Below are positions 52,306 through 61,357 of a DNA stretch of 64,000 bases, piece after piece. Position 1 is the first letter of the stretch, and each line of letters opens with the position of its first letter. The notes under the pieces are model-generated. The model saw only the letters and a program-made list of their open reading frames with translations, had not been told where the DNA came from and did not search any database. The translations under genes and the position numbers were made by a program. The DNA comes from Gallionella sp. (GTDB lineage: Bacteria; Pseudomonadota; Gammaproteobacteria; Burkholderiales; Gallionellaceae). The DNA lies in the NCBI GenBank assembly GCA_028688275.1, contig JAQTYN010000001.1, positions 1 to 64,000 of the forward strand, read 5' to 3'.

Positions 52306-52983
52306 TCACGACAAACGATCTAAAAACGAGTTACATTTCCCTGCCCAAATCCCTGCAGTTTTTTGTTTATCCAAATGATGATCGCAAGAATCTGGGTTCC
52401 GGAAGAAATCATGTACCAAATTCGAAGATCTATCCAATACCGCATCTGTAATATCGAAATAGCTTATGCCTAACTTATTGGCCAAGTCATTTAATTTTTG
52501 ATTATACTTAAGCGTTAATTCTGTACGCTGTTGGAGACTGACAATGATTTCGGCTCTTTTATTTGCGACATCACTCAAATCGACACCATCACGGATAGTT
52601 GGTAAACTTGCCCCTGCGATACACAATCTAACAAAACCCTTTTCAAGCACCTCTTCTAGAAATTGACTGTAAGCATCAATGGATTCTTGAAACTGTTTTT
52701 CGATACTTTCACCATATTGTTTTGCTCTCCACCATATAACAAAACCGCAATCTACCTCACCCAAGTGAATAATCACATATGAACCCGCTGGCTGATTCAA
52801 AAGCGAAGCTCGATAAATATTTATGGCATCAGTCAATGAGTTAGGGTTCCTCAACCCTACGACGGTGGCTCCTGGCACTATCGAAAAACAACTACTCCTA
52901 ACATTTAGGATGCCCAAGTCGGCAGCAAACTTAAGTGCATCTAAATGAGAATCGCCAAGTGCTAGCAAGTGACTGGTTGTCAT
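52306..52983 (-). CDS. SGNH/GDSL-like hydrolase domain protein
   Basis: From the ATG at 52981-52983, after GGGGTG (225 residues), the protein begins LLALGDSHLDALKFAADLGI. It has YVIIHLGEVDCGFVIWW in block III position and DHHLDKQKTAGIWAG near the C-terminus, matching GDSL blocks I, III and V (Ser, Asn/Asp-like, Asp-His). Family members are esterases or O-acetyl-modifying enzymes. It lies between the giant protein and the wzt ATPase gene, so it may trim or add acyl groups on the polysaccharide. Confidence 0.75.
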   Translation of the reverse strand: MTTSHLLALGDSHLDALKFAADLGILNVRSSCFSIVPGATVVGLRNPNSLTDAINIYRASLLNQPAGSYVIIHLGEVDCGFVIWWRAKQYGESIEKQFQESIDAYSQFLEEVLEKGFVRLCIAGASLPTIRDGVDLSDVANKRAEIIVSLQQRTELTLKYNQKLNDLANKLGISYFDITDAVLDRSSNLVHDFFRNPDSCDHHLDKQKTAGIWAGKCNSFLDRLS

Positions 52984-52991
52984 CTTCACCC

Positions 52992-54347
52992 CTACATCAT
53001 TTCTAATGAAGGTTCACATGTTGATGAGTCAACGTATCCAAACGATTTTTGCTTGTCGTTTGGAATAATTCGGAACATGAGCGCATCCAAAATTCGATGC
53101 GGGCAATTTGGCTCTTGACTTGACCATATTCCTCCACCAACAAAATACACACCTGGCAGCAAATCCATTCTAAAACCGAAGCTGATTTTAAAGGATTTTC
53201 CAGCACCGACATGCTCAACGTACTTTCCATCTTCTGGATAACGTTGCCCAGTGATGACCACTCCAGAAATAGATCGGATGTGAATGCCAAAATAAACGCC
53301 CTCAAAATCAGTCAAAAAGCACCCAGAAATTACAAATTGGTAATTTCCGCCTGGTTGTAGCACATTAATAATACTTCCCTTGGCATCGAGTATTTGTACC
53401 AAATCAATTTCAGCACCTTGCACTGGATAAATCGTCGTTGTATCAGGCACAAGACCAGGATCAAAGGCATCGGAAGGACGCTCATTGGAAACAATCTCTG
53501 ACCTACTTTCGATGTCGATTTCTATAACCTCGCCCGATTGATCTGCTGCGCGGTATTCATGAACCAAGAGTTTCTGTTCTTCAACAGGAGCGTAAATCAA
53601 CTTTTGGTATGCACGTATGGCTTTGGGTGCCGAGCTGTACATGAGTCGTACTCCATGATCAAGAAGCAGGGTTTTGTCGCATAATTCAATTATGCTTGCG
53701 GGAGAGTGTGAAACAAAAAGAATCGATGTACCTCTGATCTTTAGTTCCTCCAGCCGTGCGAAACACTTTCGCTGGAATTTTTCGTCACCAACGGCAAGTG
53801 CTTCGTCGACAATAAAAATGTCTGGGTCAATCACGGCTTGAACAGCGAAAGCTAATCTAACTTGCATGCCGCTGGAATAGGTCTTTACAGGCTGCTCAAT
53901 AAACTCACCTATGTCGGCAAATGCGACAATTTCATCAAAGCGGGCATCAATTTCTAGTTGAGTCAGCCCCAGCACTGAGGCGTTCATATACACATTCTCG
54001 CGCCCCGTGAATTCGGGGTTGAAGCCAGAACCCAACTCCAGTAGGGCAGCGATTCTACCATGAGTTTGAATGCTGCCGCTGGTGGGGGTTAACGTGCCGC
54101 AAATCATTTGCAGCAAGGTGGATTTGCCGCTGCCGTTGCGTCCAATAATGCCAACAGTTTCTCCTTTTCTAATTTCAAAGGACACATCCTTCAAAGCCCA
54201 AAATTCTCGGAAGTATTGTTTATGGGCTTTGCCTGCCATGCGACGCATTCGGGGCAAAACAAATTGCTTGAGTCGGTCACGCGGGGTGTCGTAAATTTGG
54301 TAGCACTTGCTAAGGTTGCTCACGCGAATGGCGATGTCTGTATTCAT
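52992..54347 (-). CDS. wzt: Wzt-type polysaccharide ABC transporter ATPase with C-terminal recognition domain
   Basis: From the ATG at 54345-54347 (451 residues; the longer frame lacks support) the protein has Walker A VGIIGRNGSGKSTLLQMICG, signature TYSSGMQVRLAFAVQAVIDP, Walker B IFIVDEALAVGDEKFQRKCF and the H-loop SILFVSHSPASI. After residue about 250 a C-terminal domain (VQGAEIDLVQILDAKGSIIN, GVYFGIHIRSISGVVITGQR) matches the Wzt C-terminal carbohydrate-binding module that reads chain-end modification. The next gene upstream is wzm, 35 bases away. Confidence 0.93.
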   Translation of the reverse strand: MNTDIAIRVSNLSKCYQIYDTPRDRLKQFVLPRMRRMAGKAHKQYFREFWALKDVSFEIRKGETVGIIGRNGSGKSTLLQMICGTLTPTSGSIQTHGRIAALLELGSGFNPEFTGRENVYMNASVLGLTQLEIDARFDEIVAFADIGEFIEQPVKTYSSGMQVRLAFAVQAVIDPDIFIVDEALAVGDEKFQRKCFARLEELKIRGTSILFVSHSPASIIELCDKTLLLDHGVRLMYSSAPKAIRAYQKLIYAPVEEQKLLVHEYRAADQSGEVIEIDIESRSEIVSNERPSDAFDPGLVPDTTTIYPVQGAEIDLVQILDAKGSIINVLQPGGNYQFVISGCFLTDFEGVYFGIHIRSISGVVITGQRYPEDGKYVEHVGAGKSFKISFGFRMDLLPGVYFVGGGIWSSQEPNCPHRILDALMFRIIPNDKQKSFGYVDSSTCEPSLEMM

Positions 54348-54382
54348 TTTGCGCATGCAGAGATTAGTGTAATGAGGCGGAG

Positions 54383-55231
54383 TTAAAGTACATCTGCGAA
54401 CCCTTTTCTGGTTTTTTGAAACCATGCATAGCCTGCCCACGCGACGATGGTCGCGGCACAGGTGTAAATACCTAAGCCAAACCAGTTCGGCAAATGCCCC
54501 CAAATCAGCACCTCACGTGCTTGTTCGATAATAAAGGTCAACGGGTTTGCCATGATGAAAGGGCGAAATCTTTCGGGTACGGCGGTGACGGGATAAAAAA
54601 CGGGGGAAAGGAACATGAGCACGGTGGTAATAACCCCAATCGCCTGCCCGACATCGCGTAAAAATACGCCTAAAGAAGCCAGTATCCACGCCAACCCCAG
54701 CGTGACAATAATCAACGGCAACAAAACCAGCGGAATAAAAACAATTGTCCAGTGCACATAACCATTGAATAAGACAAAGGCAGTAATCAACACACCCAAG
54801 CTAATCAGGTTGTGAAACAACGCCGCACCTGTAGCAACCACGGGCAGTATCTCAATCGGAAAAACGACTTTTTTGACGTAATTGATATTGGATAATATCA
54901 ATCCAGGCGCACGGTTAATCACTTCAGAAAATAGATTCAATACGATCATGCCCACAAATAGCACCACCGCAAATTGCGTTTTGCTGTCGTCGCCCCCAAT
55001 TTCACCCCAGCGAGATTTAAATACTTCTGAAAAAACAAAGGTATAAACCACCAACATCAGCACAGGGTTAAAAAAAGACCATGCCATGCCCATCGCCGAA
55101 CCTTTATAACGTCCCACGACTTCACGCTGTATCATTTGCAAAATCAATTGACGATTCCGCACGATGCTTTTAGCCAATGCCACCAACGAAGTGGGGTGGG
55201 CAGCGTGAGGGTTAATGGTAATTGAGTTCAT
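54383..55231 (-). CDS. wzm: Wzm-type polysaccharide ABC transporter permease
   Basis: The 282-residue protein begins with a short cytoplasmic part and IQREVVGRYKGSAMGMAWSF, then FFNPVLMLVVYTFVFSEVFK. It has six membrane helices, the ABC-2/Wzm layout. It pairs with wzt downstream and exports the finished O-antigen or capsule chain. It is the first gene of the polysaccharide operon (transcribed from 55.2 to 35.7 kb). A 164-bp gap separates it from nrdB. Confidence 0.93.
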   Translation of the reverse strand: MNSITINPHAAHPTSLVALAKSIVRNRQLILQMIQREVVGRYKGSAMGMAWSFFNPVLMLVVYTFVFSEVFKSRWGEIGGDDSKTQFAVVLFVGMIVLNLFSEVINRAPGLILSNINYVKKVVFPIEILPVVATGAALFHNLISLGVLITAFVLFNGYVHWTIVFIPLVLLPLIIVTLGLAWILASLGVFLRDVGQAIGVITTVLMFLSPVFYPVTAVPERFRPFIMANPLTFIIEQAREVLIWGHLPNWFGLGIYTCAATIVAWAGYAWFQKTRKGFADVL

Positions 55232-55395
55232 ATTTAAGGGGGCGTTGTCGTTTAAGTACCCACGCTTTTAGGGGCGATGGTTAGGTTGCTTGTTAAGCAG
55301 GGTGCGCATTCTACCCGCTTTTAATAAGCGATTCATTTTGTGAGTGAATCCGATCCGCCTAGATTTACGTACTTACAACGAATTGTATCCAGCCA

Positions 55396-56613
55396 TCAAT
55401 CCCAGCTTAACGCGCCCCCCGATTGGTACTCTGTCACCCGCGTTTCAAAGAAGTTTTTCTCTTTTTTGATGTCGATCATTTCCGCCATCCATGGGAATGG
55501 ATTGGTCGCACCTTGATAAAGCACATCTAGCCCAATTTGTTGGCAGCGGCGATTGGCGATAAAGCGCAAATACTCTTTGAACATGCTGGCATTCAAGCCC
55601 AAAATCCCGCGTGGCATGGTGTCTTCGGCGTAGGCGTATTCCAATTCCACGCCTTTTTGCATTAGCTCACGGATTTCTTCGCGGAAGTCTGCTGTCCACA
55701 AATGCGGGTTTTCTAGTTTGATTTGGTTGATGACATCCACGCCAAAATTCAGGTGCATGGATTCATCGCGCAAGATGTATTGATACTGCTCCGACGCGCC
55801 CGTCATTTTGTTTTGACGACCCAAGGCGAGAATTTGCACAAAGCCAACGTAGAAGAACAGCCCTTCCATAATGCAAGCAAATACAATCAAACTGCGCAAT
55901 AAATCTCGATCTGAGTCAGGCGTACCCGTTTTGAATTCAGGATTAGTCAACACGTCGATAAACGGTAGCAAGAATTCGTCCTTGTTCCGAATGCTCGGCA
56001 CTTCGTGGTACATGTTGAAAATTTCGCCTTCGTCCAAGCCCAAGCTTTCCACGATGTATTGATAGGCGTGGGTGTGAATCGCTTCTTCAAACGCTTGGCG
56101 CAATAAAAATTGGCGGCATTCTGGGTTGCTGATATGGCGATATGTACCCAACACGATATTGTTGGCGGCGAGACTGTCAGCAGTGGTGAAGAAGCCCAGA
56201 TTGCGCTTAATCAAACGGCGTTCGTCTTCGCTGAGTTTGTCGCTTTTCCATAAAGCGATGTCGGCAGTCATATTCACTTCCTGCGGCATCCAATGATTCG
56301 CGCACGCATTCAAATATTTATCCCACGCCCATTTGTACTTAAACGGGACTAGCTGATTGACATCCGCATTGCAATTGATAATGCGCTTGTCCTCGACATT
56401 GATACGTCCTGTGCTGGCGGCGGCTTGAGTCGGGGCAGCGTGTACGGCAGGCGCGACAGGCTCTTCCGATGCCACGGGCGCGGCGACGGGGGCAGCGAAC
56501 GGCGTAGCGGGTTTGGCAAATGGCTTCATCATCGCGGGAGACTTCCCTGCGCCCATGCGCATCATCCCCGACGGCAAGCCCGTCGTTTTAACTTCTTCTT
56601 CAAATTTCAACAT
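55396..56613 (-). CDS. nrdB: Ribonucleotide reductase class Ia small subunit NrdB
   Basis: NrdB carries the diiron-tyrosyl radical of class Ia ribonucleotide reductase. The 405-residue protein has a long Ala/Pro-rich N-terminal extension (about residues 1-70; [20 protein letters not shown]) not seen in the shorter E. coli protein. The iron ligands and radical site are kept: [20 protein letters not shown] (Glu, His and the radical Tyr in HAY), [20 protein letters not shown]. The C-terminal tail ends SGGALSWD, which docks NrdA. It lies downstream of nrdA with 168 bases between. Confidence 0.95.
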   Translation of the reverse strand: MLKFEEEVKTTGLPSGMMRMGAGKSPAMMKPFAKPATPFAAPVAAPVASEEPVAPAVHAAPTQAAASTGRINVEDKRIINCNADVNQLVPFKYKWAWDKYLNACANHWMPQEVNMTADIALWKSDKLSEDERRLIKRNLGFFTTADSLAANNIVLGTYRHISNPECRQFLLRQAFEEAIHTHAYQYIVESLGLDEGEIFNMYHEVPSIRNKDEFLLPFIDVLTNPEFKTGTPDSDRDLLRSLIVFACIMEGLFFYVGFVQILALGRQNKMTGASEQYQYILRDESMHLNFGVDVINQIKLENPHLWTADFREEIRELMQKGVELEYAYAEDTMPRGILGLNASMFKEYLRFIANRRCQQIGLDVLYQGATNPFPWMAEMIDIKKEKNFFETRVTEYQSGGALSWD

Positions 56614-56651
56614 GGTGAACTTCCTTTAATCTTTGTAAATAATGCAACTTC

Positions 56652-56756
56652 TCAATGAATAAATGAAAAGTAGGCATACGCTAATGTAGCAACCACTATC
56701 ATTGCAGTCTCAATGCGATCTATGGTCACGTTAACGCTTTTGGTCTGAATCTTCAT
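56652..56756 (-). CDS. Possible 34-residue membrane protein between nrdA and nrdB
   Basis: On the minus strand an ATG at 56754-56756 starts a frame MKIQTKSVNVTIDRIETAMI continuing VVATLAYAYFSFIH. It has a basic/amphipathic front and one hydrophobic helix (about residues 17-32). The Shine-Dalgarno is weak (AGGG 9 bases upstream). It lies in the nrdA-nrdB gap, which is too short for a typical gene. Real expression is uncertain; the gap could also be a leader of nrdB. Confidence 0.4.
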   Translation of the reverse strand: MKIQTKSVNVTIDRIETAMIVVATLAYAYFSFIH

Positions 56757-56781
56757 ATGTGACCCTGTTTTTCAATAAAAC

Positions 56782-59589
56782 CTACTGACACGCCTCGCAT
56801 TCTGGATTATCAATCGAGCAGAACTGGGCGGTGGGTTCACCTACCGACACGGCATTCAATGCACCCGCTGCCCCCGTGGATTTCTCCGCTGAGGTCGCAC
56901 CCAATGTGCGCAGGTAATACGTGGTTTTCAGTCCGCGCAGCCAAGCTAATTTGTAGGTTTCGTCCAACTTGCGACCCGACACGCCCGACATGTAGATGTT
57001 CAAGGATTGGGCTTGATCTATCCATTTTTGACGGCGAGAAGCGGCTTCGATCAGCCAGCCTGGTTCGACTTCAAACGCCGTGGCGTACAGTGCGCGCAAT
57101 TCGTTCGGAATACGATCAATTTTCGCCAAGGTGCCATCGAAGTATTTCAAATCAGCAATCATCACTTCGTCCCACAATCCCAATCGCTTCAGGTCATTGA
57201 CCAAGTAGTCGTTAATCACCGTAAATTCGCCTGACAAATTCGATTTCACGAAGATGTTTTGGTAAGTCGGTTCGATACACGCTGACACGCCGATGATGTT
57301 GGAGATGGTCGCCGTAGGTGCTATCGCGATGCAGTTGGAGTTGCGCATCCCGTGGGTTTTGATGCGTTCACGCAGCACATCCCAGTCCATGCTGTAGGAC
57401 AAATCAACTTCCAAATAACCGCCGCGTTGTTGGTACAGCAGTTCCAACGAATCCTGCGGCAATATGCCTTTGCTCCACAAACTGCCATCAAAAGTGCTAT
57501 ACACGCCGCGCTGTTCCGCCAATACGCTGGAAGCCCAGTAAGCGTAATAACACACCGCTTCCATCGAGCGATCTGCGAACTCCACCGCGGCTTCAGACGC
57601 GTAAGGAATGCGCAATGTGTGCAAACAATCTTGGAAACCCATGATGCCTAAGCCCACGGGGCGGTGGCGCATATTGGCATTGCGGGCTTTATCCACCGCG
57701 TAGTAGTTAATGTCGATCACGTTGTCCAACATGCGCATCGCGGTATTGATGGTGCGGCGCAATTTTTCGTGGTCGAGTTCGCCGAATTTTTCGTGTCCTT
57801 CAGGATACAAATGCGCGGCTAAATTGACCGAACCCAAGTTACACACGGCGATTTCGTCGGCGTTGGTGTTCAGCGTGATTTCGGTACACAAATTCGAGCT
57901 GTGCACTACGCCGACGTGTTGTTGCGGCGAGCGGATGTTGCATGGGTCTTTGAAGGTCACCCAAGGATGCCCCGTTTCAAACAACATGGTCAACATCTTG
58001 CGCCACAAACTTGCAGCAGGTAGTTTTTTGAACAAACTGATTTCACCGCGAGCGGCTTTCGCTTCGTATGCTACATAAGCGGTTTCAAACGCAATACCAA
58101 ATAAATCATGCAAATCAGGCACTTCGTTTGGCGAGAACAATGTCCATTCCGCACCTTCCATCACCCGCTTCATAAACAAGTCAGGAATCCAATTCGAGGT
58201 ATTCATGTCATGCGTGCGGCGGCGGTCGTCGCCCGTGTTTTTGCGCAAATCGAGGAATTCTTCGATGTCCATGTGCCATGTTTCCAAATACGCACAGACC
58301 GCACCTTTGCGTTTACCACCTTGATTGACCGCTACAGCGGTGTCATTGACCACTTTCAAGAATGGCACGACCCCTTGCGACTGTCCGTTGGTGCCTTTGA
58401 TGCGCGCCCCCATCGCACGCACAGGTGTCCAATCGTTGCCCAAGCCGCCCGCGAATTTCGACAACAGCGCGTTTTCTTTAATTGCGTCGTAAATGCCTTC
58501 CAAGTCATCAGACACCGTGGTCAGATAGCAAGACGACAATTGCGAACGGCGTGAACCTGAGTTGAACAAAGTCGGCGTGGAACTCATAAAATCAAAGCTG
58601 GACAGCAATTGGTAAAACTCAATCGCCCGTGCTTCGCGGTCGGATTCGTTTAATGCCAAGCCCATCGCCACACGCATAAAGAAGGCTTGCGGCAATTCCA
58701 CGCGTTTTTCGTTGATGTGTAGGAAATAGCGGTCGTACAAGGTTTGCAAACCCAAATAACCGAATTGCAAATCGCGTTGCGCATCCAGTGCCGCGCCCAA
58801 GCGCGCTAAATCAAACTCCGCCAAGCGTTCATCTAACAATTCCGCTTCAATCGCTTGTGCGATAAATTGCGGGAAATACGCGGCGTAGCGCGTCGCCATT
58901 TCGGCTTGAATAATCGGTTCGCCCAATACGTCGCTACAGAAATTATTCAGCAACAAACGGGCGGTGACAAAATTGTAGGCAGGTTCTTTTTCAATCAACG
59001 AACGTGCCGCCATAATCAAGCACTTGTTCACCTCCTTGCGCGACACGCCGTCGTACAAATCTTTTACGGTCAGCTTAATCACGGTCTCCGCTTCGACCAC
59101 CTCGCCCAAGCCCGCGCACGCATCTTGCACCGCTGCTGTCAGCAAAGTCAGGTTCAAAGGCTGTGTGCTGCCGTTCAATTCGACCACATTGATGGTGTGA
59201 TCCAGATGATGGGTGGCGGCTGCACGGGTCTGCGCGTGCGCTTCACGATACAAGATATACGCCCGCACCACATCATGCTCACCTGCCCGCATCAAGCCCA
59301 ATTCCACCATGTCTTGAATATCTTCAATGTGGAATGTGCCGCCTTCAGGACGGCTGCGCATCAAGGCATACACCACGCCTTCCGTTAAATTCTCTACTGC
59401 ATCCCGCACCCGTGCAGAGGTCGCAACTTGCTCGCCTTTGACCGCCAAAAAGGCTTTACTCAACGCAATCGCAATTTTAGACGGCTCAAACCCTACGACA
59501 TCGCCATTACGACGTATTACCTTGTGTTGGTCATAACGTTGAACCGCCTCTTGGGCAGGAGAGTCAGAATAGGGTGAGGTGTGTAGCAT
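56782..59589 (-). CDS. nrdA: Ribonucleotide reductase class Ia large subunit NrdA
   Basis: NrdA reduces NDPs using a thiyl radical passed from NrdB. The 935-residue protein is longer than E. coli NrdA (about 760). The N-terminus has an ATP-cone allosteric domain (KVIRRNGDVVGFEPSKIAIA, about residues 22-115) and a second ATP-cone-like stretch (VVELNGSTQPLNLTLLTAAV, about 151-235), as in Pseudomonas-type enzymes. The catalytic core follows: SSCYLTTVSDDLEGIYDAIK and NLCTEITLNT (the active-site Cys pair region). The C-terminal ECEAC matches the mobile reducing Cys pair. Confidence 0.96.
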   Translation of the reverse strand: MLHTSPYSDSPAQEAVQRYDQHKVIRRNGDVVGFEPSKIAIALSKAFLAVKGEQVATSARVRDAVENLTEGVVYALMRSRPEGGTFHIEDIQDMVELGLMRAGEHDVVRAYILYREAHAQTRAAATHHLDHTINVVELNGSTQPLNLTLLTAAVQDACAGLGEVVEAETVIKLTVKDLYDGVSRKEVNKCLIMAARSLIEKEPAYNFVTARLLLNNFCSDVLGEPIIQAEMATRYAAYFPQFIAQAIEAELLDERLAEFDLARLGAALDAQRDLQFGYLGLQTLYDRYFLHINEKRVELPQAFFMRVAMGLALNESDREARAIEFYQLLSSFDFMSSTPTLFNSGSRRSQLSSCYLTTVSDDLEGIYDAIKENALLSKFAGGLGNDWTPVRAMGARIKGTNGQSQGVVPFLKVVNDTAVAVNQGGKRKGAVCAYLETWHMDIEEFLDLRKNTGDDRRRTHDMNTSNWIPDLFMKRVMEGAEWTLFSPNEVPDLHDLFGIAFETAYVAYEAKAARGEISLFKKLPAASLWRKMLTMLFETGHPWVTFKDPCNIRSPQQHVGVVHSSNLCTEITLNTNADEIAVCNLGSVNLAAHLYPEGHEKFGELDHEKLRRTINTAMRMLDNVIDINYYAVDKARNANMRHRPVGLGIMGFQDCLHTLRIPYASEAAVEFADRSMEAVCYYAYWASSVLAEQRGVYSTFDGSLWSKGILPQDSLELLYQQRGGYLEVDLSYSMDWDVLRERIKTHGMRNSNCIAIAPTATISNIIGVSACIEPTYQNIFVKSNLSGEFTVINDYLVNDLKRLGLWDEVMIADLKYFDGTLAKIDRIPNELRALYATAFEVEPGWLIEAASRRQKWIDQAQSLNIYMSGVSGRKLDETYKLAWLRGLKTTYYLRTLGATSAEKSTGAAGALNAVSVGEPTAQFCSIDNPECEACQ

Positions 59590-59633
59590 AAATAGATCCT
59601 TAAAAAATCAAAAGTTTAGTCTTTATAAATTAC

Positions 59634-59662
59634 AAAACCACTCACAGTAAACGAGTGGTTTT
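59634..59662. promoter_or_regulatory. Perfect hairpin upstream of nrdA
   Basis: Arms AAAACCACTC (59634-59643) and GAGTGGTTTT (59653-59662) pair perfectly over 10 bases with a 9-base loop. It lies in the 5' leader of nrdA (45-73 bases upstream of the ATG, minus strand). It could be an attenuator or a terminator for either strand; no NrdR-box was identified here. Confidence 0.5.
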
Positions 59663-59727
59663 AAGTGTTTTTAAAGGGGGGCTGCTGATATGGCGCATTC
59701 TGCGTCAGAACAAAAATGGTTCCGCAT

Positions 59728-59758
59728 TTTGCCATAATTTACCCTTGCTTATGGCAAA
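59728..59758. promoter_or_regulatory. Inverted repeat in the nrdA-kinase divergent promoter region
   Basis: TTTGCCATAA (59728-59737) and TTATGGCAAA (59749-59758) are perfect inverted repeats, 11 bases apart, in the middle of the 269-bp region between divergent nrdA and the PfkB-family kinase. The symmetry fits an operator for a dimeric regulator or a hairpin. The rest of the gap (59590-59858) shows no gene. Confidence 0.5.
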
Positions 59759-59858
59759 TTATTCGGCAATGCTCATCAGTGACTTTACTTCAGGCGCAAT
59801 CTGCGCTTGCAGGTCAATGATACAATTCGCCCCTTCCATTTTTTGCTAGGGCGACACG

Positions 59859-60797
59859 ATGCACACCTTAATTTGCGGATCTATGGCGTATGACACCATC
59901 ATGGTGTTTCAAGATCAATTCAAAAATCATATTCTGCCCGAAAAAATTCACATTCTGAACGTCGCGTTTTTAGTGCCTGAAATGCGCCGTGAGTTCGGCG
60001 GTTGTGCGGGCAACATCGCGTATAACTTGCAATTATTGGGCGGCAAGCCACAAATTATGGCGACGGTGGGCGATGATTTCGCGCCTTACGCAGCGCGTTT
60101 GGATAAACTGGGGCTGTCGCAAGCGCATATCAAAACCATTCCCAATAGCTACACGGGACAAGCCTTTATCACCACCGATTTGGACGATAACCAAATCACC
60201 GCTTTCCACCCTGGCGCGATGAGCTTTTCCGAACAGAACCGCGTGAGCGATGCACAAAATGTCAGCTTAGGGATTATTTCACCCGATGGTCGCACAGGCA
60301 TGATCGAACACGCGCAACAATTCCGCGAAGCGGGGATTCAGTGGGTGTTTGATCCAGGTCAAGGCATGCCGATGTTTGGCGGTGAAGACTTGTTGAATTT
60401 TGTACGTTTGGCAGATTACGTGACGGTCAACGACTACGAAGCACAGTTACTGCAAGACAAAACAGGCAAAACGTTGGCGGAATTGGCGCAAGGTTTGCGC
60501 GCTTTGATCGTCACACGTGGAGGCGAAGGTTCCACGATCTATGCTGACGGCAAAGAAATCATCATTCCTTGCGCCAAAGCGGCGGCGGTGCTTGACCCCA
60601 CAGGTTGCGGCGATGCGTATCGCGCAGGCTTGTTGTATGGCATTCAGCAAGGTTGGGATTGGGAAATGACAGGGCGTTTGGCCTCCTTGATGGGCACGAT
60701 CAAAATCGCCAGCCTCGGCGGTCAAAACCACGCGCCGAGCATTGCAGAAATAAAAGCGCAATTCTTGCAAAACTTTGGCTTTGCCGTACCCCTGTAA
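59859..60797 (+). CDS. PfkB-family carbohydrate kinase, probable adenosine kinase
   Basis: The 312-residue protein has the ribokinase fold: IMVFQDQFKNHILPEKIHIL, EFGGCAGNIAYNLQLLGGKP (substrate-binding GG motif), and the anion-hole signature DPTGCGDAYRAGLLYGIQQG (about residues 245-264). Length, the N-terminal sequence and the PfkB signature 2 fit the ribokinase-type adenosine kinases of proteobacteria; a fructokinase-like activity is not excluded. It is divergent from nrdA, so nucleoside salvage and dNTP synthesis are adjacent. Confidence 0.88.
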   Translation: MHTLICGSMAYDTIMVFQDQFKNHILPEKIHILNVAFLVPEMRREFGGCAGNIAYNLQLLGGKPQIMATVGDDFAPYAARLDKLGLSQAHIKTIPNSYTGQAFITTDLDDNQITAFHPGAMSFSEQNRVSDAQNVSLGIISPDGRTGMIEHAQQFREAGIQWVFDPGQGMPMFGGEDLLNFVRLADYVTVNDYEAQLLQDKTGKTLAELAQGLRALIVTRGGEGSTIYADGKEIIIPCAKAAAVLDPTGCGDAYRAGLLYGIQQGWDWEMTGRLASLMGTIKIASLGGQNHAPSIAEIKAQFLQNFGFAVPL

Positions 60798-60835
60798 ATA
60801 CTCGCGACTCCTTCCCCCTGCTATGGGGAGGGAAT

Positions 60836-60853
60836 GTCGGGCTGAAACCCGAC
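60836..60853. terminator. Perfect hairpin after the kinase gene
   Basis: Arms GTCGGG (60836-60841) and CCCGAC (60848-60853) with a 6-base loop, preceded by an imperfect CTTCCCC/GGGGAGG stem near 60811-60831. No strong T run follows, so termination is uncertain. Confidence 0.4.
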
Positions 60854-60889
60854 CCGTTCCACATACTTAAAATAAGTGATTATCATCGC

Positions 60890-61357
60890 ATGTTGACACG
60901 TTCCTTTATTTTTCTCGCCGCGTTGTTATTGACCGCGTGCGCTAATTCGCCTGCACAAAACTCTGTGGCAAAAATCAACTTCGGCATTATTGAGAGCCTG
61001 AAGCCGATTGCGCTAGATGCCAGCACTCACGGCGGGGCAGCGGCGGGGCAGGTGTTTGGACAAGTTGGTGGGGCGAGCGGTGGCGTAGGACGCGGCGCGT
61101 TTGTGGGCATGATTTTGGGCGGGGTGATTGGGGGTACAGCAGGGCGTGAGGCGGGTATTGCCACCAAGCCAGGCTTGGAAATTTGGGTCAAACTGGAAGA
61201 GTACGAGCAAAGTGTGTATGCCATGCAGCCTGCACAACCTGACGCGTTTAAAGTGGGGCAACGGGTAAAAGTCATCCGCAAAGGGAACACGGCGCGGATC
61301 GAAGCCTTGGATGTCGTTACTGCATCAAGCTCTGTTGCAGCTCCTGTGCAACCTTGA
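60890..61357 (+). CDS. Glycine-zipper outer-membrane lipoprotein (SlyB/17-kDa antigen-like)
   Basis: From the ATG at 60890 (155 residues) the protein has the signal MLTRSFIFLAALLLTAC (lipobox LTAC). A glycine-rich zipper follows (GGAAAGQVFGQVGGASGGVG, RGAFVGMILGGVIGGTAGRE) that forms two short helices, and a C-terminal beta domain (FKVGQRVKVIRKGNTARIE) as in SlyB and the Rickettsia 17-kDa antigen. It probably stabilises the outer membrane. The TGA overlaps the ATG of the ligase gene by one base (TGATG). The longer frame from 60605 lies inside the kinase and is rejected. Confidence 0.85.
   Translation: MLTRSFIFLAALLLTACANSPAQNSVAKINFGIIESLKPIALDASTHGGAAAGQVFGQVGGASGGVGRGAFVGMILGGVIGGTAGREAGIATKPGLEIWVKLEEYEQSVYAMQPAQPDAFKVGQRVKVIRKGNTARIEALDVVTASSSVAAPVQP

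Noticed and set aside
59590-59858. NrdR boxes before nrdA
   Set aside because: No pair resembling the acaCwAtATaTwGtgt consensus was found; the symmetric repeats present differ from it.
60605-60889. Longer start of the glycine-zipper lipoprotein
   Set aside because: It would overlap the kinase gene and lose the lipoprotein signal at MLTRSFIF.
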